Program-made: the position numbers and the translations under genes
Part shown: in pieces, positions 11,064 to 21,946 of the stretch
Numbering within the stretch: position 1 is the first letter of the stretch
Layout: every line of letters starts with the position of its first letter
The notes under the pieces: generated by a model
What the model was told of the DNA's origin: nothing
Database searches by the model: none
Seen by the model: the letters and a program-made list of their open reading frames with translations, nothing else
From: Mesostigma viride
Lineage: Eukaryota; Streptophyta; Mesostigmatophyceae; Mesostigmatales; Mesostigmataceae
Reading direction: 5' to 3'
Assembly: GCA_009746045.1 (NCBI GenBank)
Contig: RPFO01000130.1
Span: 2,138,125-2,202,124, forward strand
DNA length: 64,000 nucleotides

Positions 11064-13382
11064 GAGTTATGAGCCGCCAACAGTGGCGTTTTGTTGCAAC
11101 TTGCAGCGATGAGCCGTTCTTGGGTTTGGCACTTTACTCTTCAGGAGCACGCAAATGGTGGGGATGCACTCACGATCAGGTTATTGGGAAAGAATGGAAA
11201 GGCGGTACTGTCTCTCCGTGCCCCTCTGGCCAGACTTGAGCTAGACCGCAGGCTGCCGATGTGACAGCAGCTCAAAGAGTTCCGTTCATGCAACTGCGAT
11301 CCCCGTGTCCTTGCAACACTCTGTACGTATGTGTTGGCTTCACAGGCCTAAACACGCGGCCCCACACGCCGGCGTTCAAAGCCATGCATTATAGAGGGTG
11401 GCAACAGAAACAGAAGATGAAGTCTTTGGCGCTTGTGCAGGCTCAGTGCAATACAGCTACGACAGTCTGGCAGTGCAGCAACTTCAGCAGACACAGTTGC
11501 AGGCTGGTTAAGAGTAGCAGCAGCTGGCTATGCAGCTTTTTAGTAGGCACACGCCGCTGGGTGACACGGAAGGCAGATCGGTCTTCAGAAGCTTGCCCTC
11601 GATCACACCTGTCAGAAGGCCGGCCATGACCGTCCAACGAAAAGAAAAAAAGTCACACCAAGCTTCTCAGCCAGAGTCCGAAGGAGCGAGCAGAGATGTA
11701 GATATAGATATAGATTATATAAAACCAGATATCCAAGTTGCTCACAAGAAAAGGAAGCTGAATAATCTAGCTCCTAATCTAGCTCATACAGATGCACTGA
11801 CATCAGCGTGAGCAGTTCTAGATACAACAATCGCTGAAGTAATAGTAAATAACAACAAGACAAAATCATTCCATCGAGGTTGTTCTATCGTTAGATCTAA
11901 ACAACGCATTGCAACTCATGTTGTAAAATGGGGCCACCAAAAGGAGGATAATCATGGCCAGCCGAAAGGTTCAAAGGGCTAGGAATGGGGGTCAGATCGG
12001 TGTAGAGTCAAGTACTACAGTACAAATGGCATCAAAACTGGCCAATATGTGCAAAAGCTTGAAAATGTCCAATAATAGAAGAATAATGGGGTATAATAAT
12101 AATCGAGGCAGACTGAAAACTGGCATCAAGAGCAACTGCACTAGAGCATAACCAAGGGTTATGGGTCGAAATGGCTGCCTGGCTTAGAGCTAAACTAAAA
12201 TACAACAAACTAAGATGATTTCTTATAATCATGTAAATGTGTTTACGGCATCAACATTTGAATGTACCTGGAGGGCTTGGCTGCACGCGCGATCAGACGT
12301 CAAACGTCCTCAATGCAGTCTCTTGAGGGCAGGACAGGGGTTAGGTGCGTTGCGCGTCGTAATCATCAAGTCTTTGTACACCGTATCTTCATGTGTGCGA
12401 GACTTCTTGCTTGCCGCTGACGTTACGAGCCGTGTGAGCGCGTGCTTACAACACGTTAGATGTGAATCCGCTTGCAGGATTTGGCTCGGGCCTGAGATCT
12501 TCTATGTACCGGAGCTCGTAGCGCATTCTGAGCTGAACGTCTGGCCGAAGTTTTCTATTTGTCCTTCAGCCACACGCACTGCGGACGTTGGCCGTCTACT
12601 CGTCATCCGCCTAAACATATTATGGCTCTAAATAAGAACGGCTTGACCGAAACAGGCTCGTGACCAAGGGTTCATGGTCCTCGCAAGGCTCGCGCTTTCC
12701 TATCTCAGTGTCGCAAAGAGAATTCGGGCAATATTGCAAGAAGTGGGTAGGGAAAAAATGGCGCAAAACTCAACAGCCCAGTGACAGACATGAACGGGGT
12801 GACTTTCGCAGTCCTGCAAGTTTCAAGTAATAAAGAATTTGGAACGCTGGCTATTCGTTCGCAACCTGTGCCATCGGTGCCATGCGTTTCCTGTGCGATA
12901 CGCATTCAGGCATTCGTAAATGTCTACCGCCGTGAACTGTGCGGCCTGGGATCCAACTGACTGAGTGACTGACCACCGTGAACTGTGTCAGTCCGTCAGT
13001 CCAGCATCGATTTCCCGAGAGAGTGGACCAATGGCACTGTCCTGTATTGATCCAATTGAACGGTAAATCTGCGAACTAGGAAATTTGGCATCCTGTCATT
13101 ACACGTGGCTGATGCTAATACGTCTCTGGGTACACGCTGCTGAAACTTGGGATCCAGCTAATCTTCTCGATGTCTCAAAATGATCTCTGGTCAGGGTACG
13201 GTGTCTGCGTGGCATTACAGTGAACTAAACTGAACTAAACTGAACTGAACGGTGCACTATCGGCACGGCTGTTACTGTCCAATTTCTGACCCTGGCCGTA
13301 ACGTGCGCGCTAAGCTTTTTGCGCGGCCGCGGCCGCACTCCGTCCAGTGAACTGAACAGTCGTTCACGCTCCCGGTCTGCGC

Positions 13383-13383
<1 letters not shown>

Positions 13384-13419
<36 letters not shown>

Positions 13420-13420
13420 G
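13384..13420. repeat. (TTG)n microsatellite
   Basis: About twelve perfect TTG units. Translation gives homopolymeric Leu, Cys, Val, Asn, Gln or Thr, so open frames across it are artefacts. Confidence 0.9.
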
Positions 13421-13658
13421 CTGCACCATGGGCAGCAGAGATTTGGAAACGGCCGAGGGCCTGAACAGCATGACATCACACAAAAACAAACATTCGAAGG
13501 TAAGGTAAATTGGTAATCCACCCGGCTAAGGGCCACCTTAATTGCAAAACTCCTGGCATTCGCAGGACTGGGCGGATTGTCATTCTGAGCACGGATTTGG
13601 AATCAGCGACATCGACTTCGCACGGTAAAATTCTTGTTGGGACCGTTTTGGCACGTTT

Positions 13659-13692
13659 TGGGGGGGGTAGGCGGGGGGGGGGGCGAGGAGGC
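13659..13692 (+). repeat. G-rich tract
   Basis: Several runs of 3-10 G in 34 bp, compatible with a G-quadruplex on the plus strand. Confidence 0.6.
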
Positions 13693-13983
13693 AAAGTCGG
13701 GTTAAGGGCCACCCCTGTTTTTTAGCAGGAAAAAGCAGGGGAAAGCGGGGAAAAGCCTTGGTTACATGGCTAGCGGCTTAATTAAGGGGATGTGGCACCT
13801 CAAAACACTTAAAATTGACATATGCTATCATCACTTGAAATTCATTTGCACAATGCTAAGCAGTATGATTGGGGGCACTAAATAACATCTCTAGTGAGTT
13901 GTCCATGCACTTCTTGGGGGTACTACCCCCATATATACGCCAATATTTTCCTTACGCGTCTGGCGGGACCATTCCAGTGAACG

Positions 13984-14922
13984 AGCTCGACGAATTGGAC
14001 GAGCCACAGCTTCGACTTTCTGTTTTAGTCTTGAGTCAGTCAGTCACGCGCAGGCCCCCGCTTGCCTCCGGGCACTCTTTGCCGCTTTCGAGGACGCCGA
14101 GCACGGCACCGCCAACACCCCTGATGCTTCCCCGGAAGCAGACCTGCACAAGCTCAATAAGGAAGTCGCAGACATGGCTGCCCAACTCGGCGCCTTGCCC
14201 ACCGCTATCCGTCAAGACACTGCTGCGCTCCAATCATCCAGCATTGCCGAGGTCAAGGCCGCCCTGGCCACACCTCCCCAGCCAGCCGCCCCCGGCCGCA
14301 CCCACCAGCTATGCTAACGTGGTAAAACAGACGGACATTCATTGCCAACCTGATGGAAGATGCAGCACGCAGGGGGGCTGCAGCCCACAAGACTGCTGTC
14401 GAGGAGGACCTCATGCGCTCACGCAGTATAGTGGTCCGGTATTTCCAGGTCGTGCAGCAGCCAGAAACGGACCTGATGCTAGCGCAACGCCTGTACCAAA
14501 TCCTCATCGTGGGCCGGCTGAATCTGGGCAACGAACGCATCCGCATTGGGTCGGCAGCCTGGATGGCGGGCCAGCCTGGCCCCATCCGGGTGACCTTCGC
14601 GAATGTGGCCAGCAAGGTGAAGGTACTCCAGGCCCGCAAGCTCCTAGGCGGGAGAAACGCGCCGTGCCTCGACGACCTCCTCTCCCCGGCCCAGCTAGTC
14701 ATCAAGAACGGTCTGCTGGGCAGCGACGTGGCGATCAAGGCCAGGAATGAAGGCCAGAAGGTCTACGTCCGCCTCGTCCACGACACCCCCGTGCTCTTCA
14801 TCAACGGCCAGCGCACGGAGGCGCAGGCTCCTAACAAGCGGCACAAGTCGGGCCGTACCAGGCCCGCCCCAGCTGCGTCATCATCGTCTACGCACGTCCC
14901 GGGTATGGATGGCGCCCGGTAA
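13984..14922 (+). pseudogene. LINE-B ORF1-like protein, frame-broken
   Basis: Coding character runs through three frames. An upstream part near 14141-14300 contains LHKLNKEVADMAAQLGALPT, a coiled-coil-like stretch. The longest open part, 14353-14922, encodes about 190 residues with RSIVVRYFQVVQQPETDL, GPIRVTFANVASKVKVLQ and a basic tail. The VRYFQ..RVTFANVASKVKVLQARKLL spacing resembles the RNA-binding (RRM-like) fold of L1-type ORF1 proteins, which coat LINE RNA. Each frame change is a shift of -1. The call rests on position upstream of the endonuclease and on weak motif resemblance. Confidence 0.5.
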
Positions 14923-15214
14923 GGGCACACCCTCGCGGCCTCGCGGTACAATAGGCTTTGGGCACAGCCTTTATAAACAAGCCCCTTTCCATCCTCATGT
15001 CGCACCGTGCGAGCATGATTGATCAGGATGCAAGGTCGCCAGGCACGCCACGGTCAACCTTCCCGCCAATTTACCAGCCTCACACGCCTCCTAGCCCGCC
15101 TTGAGCGGGATGAGGCCCAGTCGACACGCCGGCGACCCCAGCCAGGACGGAGACGACGCATATCCGTCCTGCAAGAAAGCCTCCATGCGTTGACAAGCAT
15201 TAACCCCAATCGCC

Positions 15215-15297
15215 ACCCCCCCCCCCCCCCCCCCCCACCCCCACCCCCACCTCCAGCACTACCCTTCTCCACCCCACCCCCACCCCCACCCCCCGCT
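15215..15297 (+). repeat. poly-C / (CCCCCA)n tract between LINE-B ORFs
   Basis: A run of about 20 C followed by CCCCCA units and a second C-rich block. Replication or sequencing slippage here would move the ORF2 start in or out of frame with upstream codons. Confidence 0.85.
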
Positions 15298-15310
15298 AAT
15301 AGGGCAACGG

Positions 15311-16378
15311 CCCATTCTTGGTATTGCAAGTTTTAACGTGCGCACCCTCCTTGCAGATCCTTCTACGAGCGGCGGCACCCCAGCACGCCAACGCGTCGAC
15401 GAGCTGATCGCCCTGTGCGCCGACAACAAGATCGCTGTTCTTGGAGTCCAGGAGCACCGACGCACCGTTGACCCTCAGCACGCGGTCAACGGTCTGCTGG
15501 TCGACGACCTGCGTGCAGGCTGGCGGTTCCACTATGGTGGCGGCGACGGGCCGGGCCAAGGTGGTGTGGGCCTCTTGTGCTCGCCGGCAGCATCAGAGCA
15601 GCTCCAGTCCATCGTGCTGCGGTCCCCGCGTGTGCTAGTGGCCACTTTTTCAGCCACTGAGGGCCATTCACACCACACGCTAACCGTTATCGTGGGATAT
15701 GCACCACATGCGGGTCGAGCTCAGGCGGAACGTGAGGCCTTCTTCGACGCCCTCAAGGAGGAGGAGGCCAACATCCCAGCTCGGCACTTCCTGGTTATGC
15801 TGCTCGACGCCAACGCCACGCTGCCAGTTGGCACTGGGGGCGCTCAGTATTCCCCACCCAACACGACAGCGAACGGTAACACGCCTTTATTTGCGAATCT
15901 GCTGGCAGAATCTGCGCTGGTTGCATGCAATGCTTCTTTCGCACGCCCCGCTGAGCAGCTGGCCACCTTTTTTGGGCCGTCGGATCGGGTGGTGTGCCTT
16001 GACTATGTCTGTGTACGCCGGGCTCAGCGCCCCTCAGTTGTCGATGCTCGCGTCCTGCAAGATTCTGTCAGCACGGTGGAATCTGATCATCGTCTCGTGC
16101 TCGCTCGCATCAGATTGCGGTTTCCTGGGGTGAAACCGTCGCGACAGCTGGCACCTCAGCCAGATCTGAAGTTGCTCCGGATTGTGCTGAAGGATGCCGA
16201 CAAGATGTCAGCAGAAGAACAGGCCGCTATGTCGCACAGGGATGATTTCCTGGCAGTATTCGACGCCCGGGGCAGCCGACAGCAGTTACACGCCATTCCG
16301 CCGCCGGGGGATATTTCATGCAGTGATCCTCCGTGGTGTCGCCGCCAAGTATCGCCTGGCGGCCCGCACAGTTACCGT
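15311..16378 (+). pseudogene. LINE-B ORF2, N-terminal AP-endonuclease domain
   Basis: Encodes an exonuclease-endonuclease-phosphatase (APE) domain, the nuclease that nicks the target for target-primed reverse transcription. Landmarks in order: ASFNVRTLL (first metal-binding Asn), GVQEHRR (catalytic Glu), GYAPHAGRAQAEREAFFD, LVMLLDANATL (Asp/Asn pair) and, near the end, DYVCVRRAQ and STVESDHRLVLARI (the terminal Asp-His pair). The domain is complete. A frame change follows near 16300, continuing as VAAKYRLAARTV, then the frame is lost at the LTR sequence. The natural continuation (LPPRRQLAVHRHAPTVVAAR) lies at 27170, so this is one ORF2 split by insertion. Confidence 0.75.
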
Positions 16379-16394
16379 TTTTATGAACGCAATA

Positions 16395-17070
16395 TGTAAG
16401 GATATGGTTGCAATGCAGCAATGTGTGAATATGGTTGGAAACGGAGCTTTGTTAAATTGTATAGGCTTACAGCACTCGGGCACGTGAGTGCTTGTACACG
16501 AGTTTGCCAAGTCAAGGCAACACACGTGAGGCGGGCTCGCAAGAGATCTGCCCAAATGGCACTGGTCTATCCTTTATATACTTGTGCACTGTGCTTGCTA
16601 GTCCTGAGCAGCCCAGAAGGCCTGCTCAGTAATAACACTCCCGGTACAGTATTCACTACCTGTACAGCGCCCAGTTCCTATACAGTAGGTCTGCCATACA
16701 GGCACAGTGACCACAGAGCACAGTCCACAGTGACTATTGCATCTGCACCTAGAAGTCCAGGACTAAGCCTGCGGTACCAACAGACCACAGGTTAAGGTTC
16801 CTATTTCCTGCGTACGACGTATTAATCCAATACCGTCGTAGGTTCAGCACCTAATTCCTGTCAGCCCAGGAATTACTGTCGACCCCATATGTCGTCGGCA
16901 AATATTCACGTCCGACTTAGAAGAACAGCCGGCTCGCGCTCGCGCGCGACCGGGAAGTCGGAACGCCATAACTTTCTTGATACTTGTCGGAATGAACTCG
17001 TTCCGGTGCCGCTGGAATCGCAGAGATATGCCGAATCAGGATCACGCCAATGCGCTTGGCGTTAACTCCA
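16395..17070 (-). repeat. long terminal repeat A (3' LTR of copia-class element)
   Basis: About 676 bp repeated, mostly identical, at 25461-26140 in the same orientation. Read on the minus strand it starts TG(G)AGTTAACGCC and ends CTTACA. A polypurine tract lies immediately upstream on the minus strand, as expected for a 3' LTR of the minus-strand pol gene at 17815-21288. Similarity to the other copy extends a further 15-20 bp left of 16395, so that boundary may be slightly off. No matching target-site duplication was found. Confidence 0.65.
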
Positions 17071-17085
17071 ATCCTTTCTTTTCTT
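17071..17085 (-). other. polypurine tract of copia-class element
   Basis: On the minus strand AAGAAAAGAAAGGA directly precedes the LTR. Such a tract primes plus-strand DNA synthesis in LTR retrotransposons. Confidence 0.5.
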
Positions 17086-17814
17086 GAGCTGTAGCAGCTC
17101 ACACAAGTCTACATACAAACACACACAATGGGTACTGGACATCCTCCCCGACTACAAGTCACAACCCGCTGGGCATGACAGTCAGCTTGGATTCCTTATT
17201 ATATGTACATAGCACCCATACTGGCTCAGGAGCACAAACAAATTACAATGAGTCCCTATCCCTTCACGGGAGGCTCGTTGTGTTACCCATGTACAAGAGG
17301 TTGGCCAACTGTGGCAGCCCATAGGTGTTCAGCTAAGAACTTGAGAAGTATGTACAACCTTCAGGACCTTAGGCGAAACCCCACAGATCACCCACAACAG
17401 CTCATCAGAAAACATTGCTGACCCCCAGACGGGAGTCGGCGCCGGTCTGCTGCCCCTTATCGAACCAGACACAACATCTACGCGAAGCACATGCAAAACA
17501 CAAGCTCCTATACTCGTTCCAACCGTGGAAAATCAGGGGACCTGTCGCCACCTCACCAGCATGGTGGATGGGTCAGCCAGTCCGTGAAACTCCGCCTTAA
17601 GACGGCACCAGGGAATCGAACCCCGCCCACAAACCACAGATCTGGGGAAACCTCAGACTGAGATGAAAACCCCAGATAGACATCTCTCCATCAGAGACAA
17701 TGTCAGACATTCCCACACCAGAGACATGTCTCACCCCTCAAGGTGTGCTCAGGATTATGTACAATCAAGCTCCCAGCCTGATATCCAGAGACTTAAGCAC
17801 CCAGCTCTCAGCTT
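17086..17814. other. non-coding 3' region of copia-class element
   Basis: About 730 bp between the pol stop codon and the polypurine tract. No reading frame of interest; unusually long for a copia element. Confidence 0.4.
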
Positions 17815-20800
17815 TTAGACAGATAGACCGACTTGACAGTCAGCATTCATGAGCTTCCTCAGTACATTGTACTGGGCTGGGGCCTTGTGTGGCAGCTTTG
17901 TCAATGCATCAGCAGGGTTCTCCTCGCCAGGGATATGCTTCAAGTCAACCAAACTGGCCAACTCCTTCAGCAACAAATAATCCAGGTCCCGGCTTCTGGC
18001 CAGCTGCTTGTGAACAAACTGGACCATACCCATGCTGTCTGTTAGCAACAACGTCTCCATCTGCAAGGTCCAAGGGGTAACTGAAGCCAGCTCCAGCATT
18101 AACTCCTTTATGTACAGGCTGGACTGGATCCCCTCGCATATGGCCCTGCATTCTGCCACATCTGAACTGATACAGACCCTCTTCTGCAGTCTGCTGTACC
18201 AGCTGAACAAACTTGCCCTGCTCTGATAAAAAGCAAACAGAGCAGCAGATCTCCCCCTGACCTTGGTAACCTGGCGAGCATCCATGGAACTGTCAACAAA
18301 GATCTCCAAGGTGATAGGCTGGGCAAAGTCAATCCCAGACAAAATCAGATCAGGGGTACTCTCCACCAACCGGGCTATGACTCGAGGCTTCTCATCCTCA
18401 AGCACCTCATCAGGCATTCTGCTATGGACCATCAAAGACGGACCACAGATGCTGGCAAACCAGGCCCACATGCCTCTCAACTCAGGTCCTGCAGCCTGGG
18501 TGATCTTCTCTGGCAAGGCCTTCACAATGGTCTGTTTATAATCTCCTCCAGCCTGAAGCCTGATACTCCACTCCCCGTCCCTCCTGAACAGGGTAGCCTG
18601 CATTCCACAGAACACTACAGGCTTGTTGGGCTCCTGCCACAGCTCCTTGCCCAGTGAAAACTTGCCACTGATGACAGGAATAAACTTCTTCAGCCAGGTC
18701 GTGGGGGCTAGCAAATGCAGATCATCTCCATGCAAACTAGCATACACTGGCAGACCCTCCCATTGGGCCAGCAGCAAACAGGGATCAACTGAAGACACTC
18801 TCAAGCCACACTCACTGATCAGAGCTTCCTGCAGCGTGAGTCTCCAGATGATTGGGCTCGACCTGAGTCCTTCCAGGCCCTTCAGAATAACCAGGAATTG
18901 TTGATGCAGCTCCAGCTTCCAGATGGCAGGCACCTCAACACAGTAAGGCTCATCCTGCTTCCACACCCTCCTGGCCACTTCTGGATCAGATTTTAAAAAT
19001 GCCCTCTTGAAGTCCAGCAGCACTGATGACATAGCTGCTCCCCTGTTCAGCAACCCCACGTAGAGACATAGCAAAATTCTCCATGTGTCGTGTAGCATCC
19101 CTGGCGTGTATAGCTCCTCTCCTGGCAGACTCCCCGTGCCGTGATACTCATTCAGGACAGGCCTGACATGGGGCACTGATACCTCATCCACAACCTTCCT
19201 CTTCAGCACAAATCTCAAAGCAAGCTTCCTTGATGCTGGGGGACGTCTGTCTGTTGGTGCAGCACACTCAAACTGCAACCACTCCTCCAATGCCTTGGAG
19301 AAGGCGAGCTTCCAAGCCTCAAACAAAGTAGGCGAGCTCATCTCTTGGACCAGCTGGTCATATGTCAAAGGAGAGTGTGCAGCAAGGCTCCTGTGAGTTA
19401 TGCCAATACTGCTGGGGTGCAACACAGCTGGAATCACCAAACTGGCCGCTGGGGGCACCTCCCCTTCATCCCATTTTACACCCTTGACCGGCTTGGCCCT
19501 GCACCTGACTGGAAATGTTGTCCTGAAATTTTCTAGGGGAATCATCCCCCAGCCATCTCTTCTCAGAGCTGTAGCTCTGATAGAAATCCCAGGATTGCCC
19601 AGAAAATTCTGACCCAAAATCACAGGGCCATCATAGTCCTCTAGGACAAGGAAGGTCACATCCACACCCATGACAGGGGCAGTAACCTCTCCCAACACCC
19701 TTAGATGCGTCCTACCACTGAAATCAGACACCCAGGGGCAACTTGGTTCTCCGACCAGCAGTTCTCCTGTATGCTGAGGTCCCATGACAGAAACCTGTGC
19801 ATTGGTATCTATCTCCATGGCAGCTACCTCAGGTTCATCCAACTGGACAAGCTTGGACACCTTAGGCTCCTTCTTGGCTCTTTGCAAAGCCTGTACAATA
19901 TCTGATAGACGCACACCCCTAGGCCTGGTGTCGGGCCGTTCCGGAGGTGCAGCCTGTCCGCCTGCTTGCCCAACCACCGTATGTGAAGGTACCCCAGGGG
20001 CCGGGCCAGGGTCACCCTGAGGGCTCGATACAGCTGTAGCACCCTGATCAGGAAGCTCCACGTCACCCCCGCCTTGTACACCAACGGGCACCTGGAAGAG
20101 GTCTCCTTGATTACCTCCCCGGGGACGGATCTTTGACCAGGACAGACGGTGCACTGCTTGGGAGCCATCAATGGCCACCCAGCACTTATGGCCAGCGGCT
20201 TCTACTCGGGTCACCACCCCATCATGCCAGCTGCCACGTTTCCCTGGAAAGCTTGGTTCCTTCCACACAACAACCTGTTGTCCAACGTTAGGTTCTAGGA
20301 CACTCCAGCCCTTGTCTTTCTGCCTCAGCTTGAGGAACTTGGCCTCTAGCTTCTCCTTCCATGCCTGCTCAGCATCAGCTGGCAGCATCCTGGTATGCAG
20401 CATAAGAGGATTGATGGCAATGTCACCAAAGAACATGGGAGTCCTGAGGTTCAGCCTATCCTCCACAGAACGTAGCCATGCAGATGTCACAATGGCAGAT
20501 GACGTCCTTGGAATCCTCTCCACCAGCAGCACAGTCTTGATCTCTTGGATGGCTCTCTCCACCACCCCTTGCTGGCCGTGGCTCTCCCTGGGTGTAATCA
20601 GCAACTCTGGAAACTCTGGCAGGTTCTCACAGCACTCAAACTGAATGTCACACTGCAACAACTCCAACCCAGGGTACCTGCTCCTTGTCAACTTCAGAGC
20701 AGCAATCAATGTAGGCTTCTCCATGTCAGGCAGGATCTCTAGGGTCTTGTACTTGGTATATCTGTCCACTGCCACCAGCAGCTTCAAACCCCTGATTCTC

Positions 20801-21288
20801 TGAATATCTACCTGCACATGGCCTGGCTGCAAAATAGGAGTCCTGGCATGAGACTGCTTGGGCTTTCTAGCAACTAGCCTGCACTTGCAAGCTTGAGCAA
20901 CCTGTTGGCAGATGGAGTACAACTCACTTCCTCCCAGCCGTCTAGCAACTTGCAAAGACTGAGCTGCATGGCCAAACATGGTATGCAACCTTGAGGCAAT
21001 GTCATACAAGAGAGAAAATCTTTTATTGTCATTATCAGCACTCAAGGTATGTACAGATCCCTTATGTACAGGAGGCACCAGGGTCGTGCCTGTCAGACTG
21101 TCTCCAGCCCTATCCTCATCCTGACCATCCTGTGCCAGTCCTGCACGGTCAGAATGCTTCTGAGATCCACCTGGGTCCACATCACCAGGTCCTACCTCAG
21201 GCTCAGCACCGCCATGGCGGGCACGTTGGCGAGTAACCACTGCAGCTACAGCAGTTAGGTTAATATTGTGCGGAAACCTTTTTGCCAC
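17815..21288 (-). CDS. copia-class Pol polyprotein with order IN-PR-RT-RNase H
   Basis: 1157 uninterrupted codons. Residues about 95-145 resemble the zinc-binding pre-integrase region (LHTMFGHAAQSL, ICQQVAQACKCRLV). The integrase core follows (HVQVDIQRI near 158, LQCDIQFECC, then ESHGQQGVVERAIQEIK near 238; the second Asp to Glu distance is shorter than the usual 35). An aspartic-protease-like segment (AMEIDTNAQVSVMG near 490, PVILGQNFLG near 565) comes after the integrase. The Ty1/copia-type reverse transcriptase has VLLDFKRAFLKSD (about 759), LKGLEGLRSSPIIW and the catalytic box SLHGDDLHLLAP (about 853). RNase H of copia type follows (IFVDSSMDARQV, KRVCISSDVAECRAI, HIPGEENPADALTKLP). Canonical copia order is PR-IN-RT-RH, so this order is unusual. 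DTN replaces the normal DTG/DSG, so protease activity is doubtful. The first about 12 codons come from the palindrome at 21253-21458, so the true N-terminus is lost. Confidence 0.8.
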   Translation of the reverse strand: MAKRFPHNINLTAVAAVVTRQRARHGGAEPEVGPGDVDPGGSQKHSDRAGLAQDGQDEDRAGDSLTGTTLVPPVHKGSVHTLSADNDNKRFSLLYDIASRLHTMFGHAAQSLQVARRLGGSELYSICQQVAQACKCRLVARKPKQSHARTPILQPGHVQVDIQRIRGLKLLVAVDRYTKYKTLEILPDMEKPTLIAALKLTRSRYPGLELLQCDIQFECCENLPEFPELLITPRESHGQQGVVERAIQEIKTVLLVERIPRTSSAIVTSAWLRSVEDRLNLRTPMFFGDIAINPLMLHTRMLPADAEQAWKEKLEAKFLKLRQKDKGWSVLEPNVGQQVVVWKEPSFPGKRGSWHDGVVTRVEAAGHKCWVAIDGSQAVHRLSWSKIRPRGGNQGDLFQVPVGVQGGGDVELPDQGATAVSSPQGDPGPAPGVPSHTVVGQAGGQAAPPERPDTRPRGVRLSDIVQALQRAKKEPKVSKLVQLDEPEVAAMEIDTNAQVSVMGPQHTGELLVGEPSCPWVSDFSGRTHLRVLGEVTAPVMGVDVTFLVLEDYDGPVILGQNFLGNPGISIRATALRRDGWGMIPLENFRTTFPVRCRAKPVKGVKWDEGEVPPAASLVIPAVLHPSSIGITHRSLAAHSPLTYDQLVQEMSSPTLFEAWKLAFSKALEEWLQFECAAPTDRRPPASRKLALRFVLKRKVVDEVSVPHVRPVLNEYHGTGSLPGEELYTPGMLHDTWRILLCLYVGLLNRGAAMSSVLLDFKRAFLKSDPEVARRVWKQDEPYCVEVPAIWKLELHQQFLVILKGLEGLRSSPIIWRLTLQEALISECGLRVSSVDPCLLLAQWEGLPVYASLHGDDLHLLAPTTWLKKFIPVISGKFSLGKELWQEPNKPVVFCGMQATLFRRDGEWSIRLQAGGDYKQTIVKALPEKITQAAGPELRGMWAWFASICGPSLMVHSRMPDEVLEDEKPRVIARLVESTPDLILSGIDFAQPITLEIFVDSSMDARQVTKVRGRSAALFAFYQSRASLFSWYSRLQKRVCISSDVAECRAICEGIQSSLYIKELMLELASVTPWTLQMETLLLTDSMGMVQFVHKQLARSRDLDYLLLKELASLVDLKHIPGEENPADALTKLPHKAPAQYNVLRKLMNADCQVGLSV

Positions 21289-21458
21289 TTGGGCTTCTCA
21301 GGTTCCGCACAATATTACCGGCGATAACCACTCGCCGGACACTCAAGTTCACACCGGTGTGAACTTGAGTGTCCGGCGAGTGGTTATCGCCGGTAATATT
21401 GTGCGGAACCTGAGAAGCCCCGAGTGGCAAAAAGGTTTCCGCACAATATTAACCTAAC
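21253..21458. repeat. 206-bp palindrome (core P1)
   Basis: Near-perfect inverted repeat centred on ACCGGT at 21355/21356, arms about 103 bp with no spacer and only a few mismatches. Each arm has nested smaller inverted repeats: AATATTGTGCGGAA with its complement, and CCGGCGA with TCGCCGG. One arm is repeated alone at 21695-21800, ending exactly at the centre. Confidence 0.85.
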
Positions 21459-21800
21459 TAAAACCTAGCCTCTTGGGGCGAGGACGAATCACTAGGCTCG
21501 GAACACCCGTATGCATGAATATGATCGAATATAAGCATCTCGTTGGTGCAAATATCGATATGAATATGATCGAATATGAGCATCTCCTTGGTGCGCATAT
21601 GATTAGAGCCGGGTGCCAAATCGGAACGAATTATTCCCCAAATAATCCGCTTCCGAGTGGATTCGAACCTGCGCCCCGCAAGGATCCAGGTCTTAGTTAG
21701 GTTGATATTGTGCGGAAACCTTTTTGCCACTTGGGCTTCTCAGGTTCCGCACAATATTACCGGCGATAACCACTCGCCGGACACTCAAGTTCACACCGGT
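21356..21800. mobile_element. foldback element with about 103-bp terminal inverted repeats
   Basis: Taken from palindrome centre to palindrome centre, 21356-21458 and 21695-21800 are inverted copies of one another flanking about 236 bp. The inner segment begins ACTAAAACC and ends GGTCTTAGTTA. It contains GGATTCGAACC near 21659, resembling a tRNA T-loop (B box) on the minus strand, and a duplicated TGAATATGATCGAATAT motif. No transposase. The 445-bp interpretation as a mobile unit is inference; it could also be a rearrangement scar. Confidence 0.45.
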
Positions 21801-21946
21801 AAGCCCATAAAGCGCGCTTGTTGGTCAATAGCTCTCTCACTCATGATGGCCTCTGTTCAGATCTGCCACAGCCAGCCAAGTGGCCAAGCAGCAATTAAAG
21901 CAATATAAGCTACTGAACAAGAAAGGAAAATGCCAAGTGTTACCAC

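Larger units (their letters stand above)
11064..13868. other. intergenic; no convincing gene
   Basis: The right flank should hold the LRR gene promoter. A Lys/Asp-rich open frame at 11530-11811 lacks an ATG-based gene structure and is not supported. Near 13220-13250 there is a short CTGAACTAAA repeat. The stretch ends at LINE-B sequence. Confidence 0.4.
13869..16380 (+). mobile_element. LINE-B, 5' half (ORF1 and endonuclease), interrupted
   Basis: Upstream half of a non-LTR retrotransposon: an ORF1-like region (13984-14922), a C-rich spacer (15215-15297) and the N-terminal endonuclease half of ORF2 (15311-16378). ORF2 stops being recognisable at a position in the linker between endonuclease and reverse transcriptase. 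The missing linker and reverse transcriptase resume at 27153, same strand. The exact 5' boundary is not visible. Confidence 0.65.

Noticed and set aside
11530-11811. Basic/acidic open frame of 93 codons
   Set aside because: No ATG near its start, no homology signal and no splice context; low-complexity tail.
13319-13536. Poly-Asn/Leu coding sequence
   Set aside because: Produced by the (TTG)n microsatellite.
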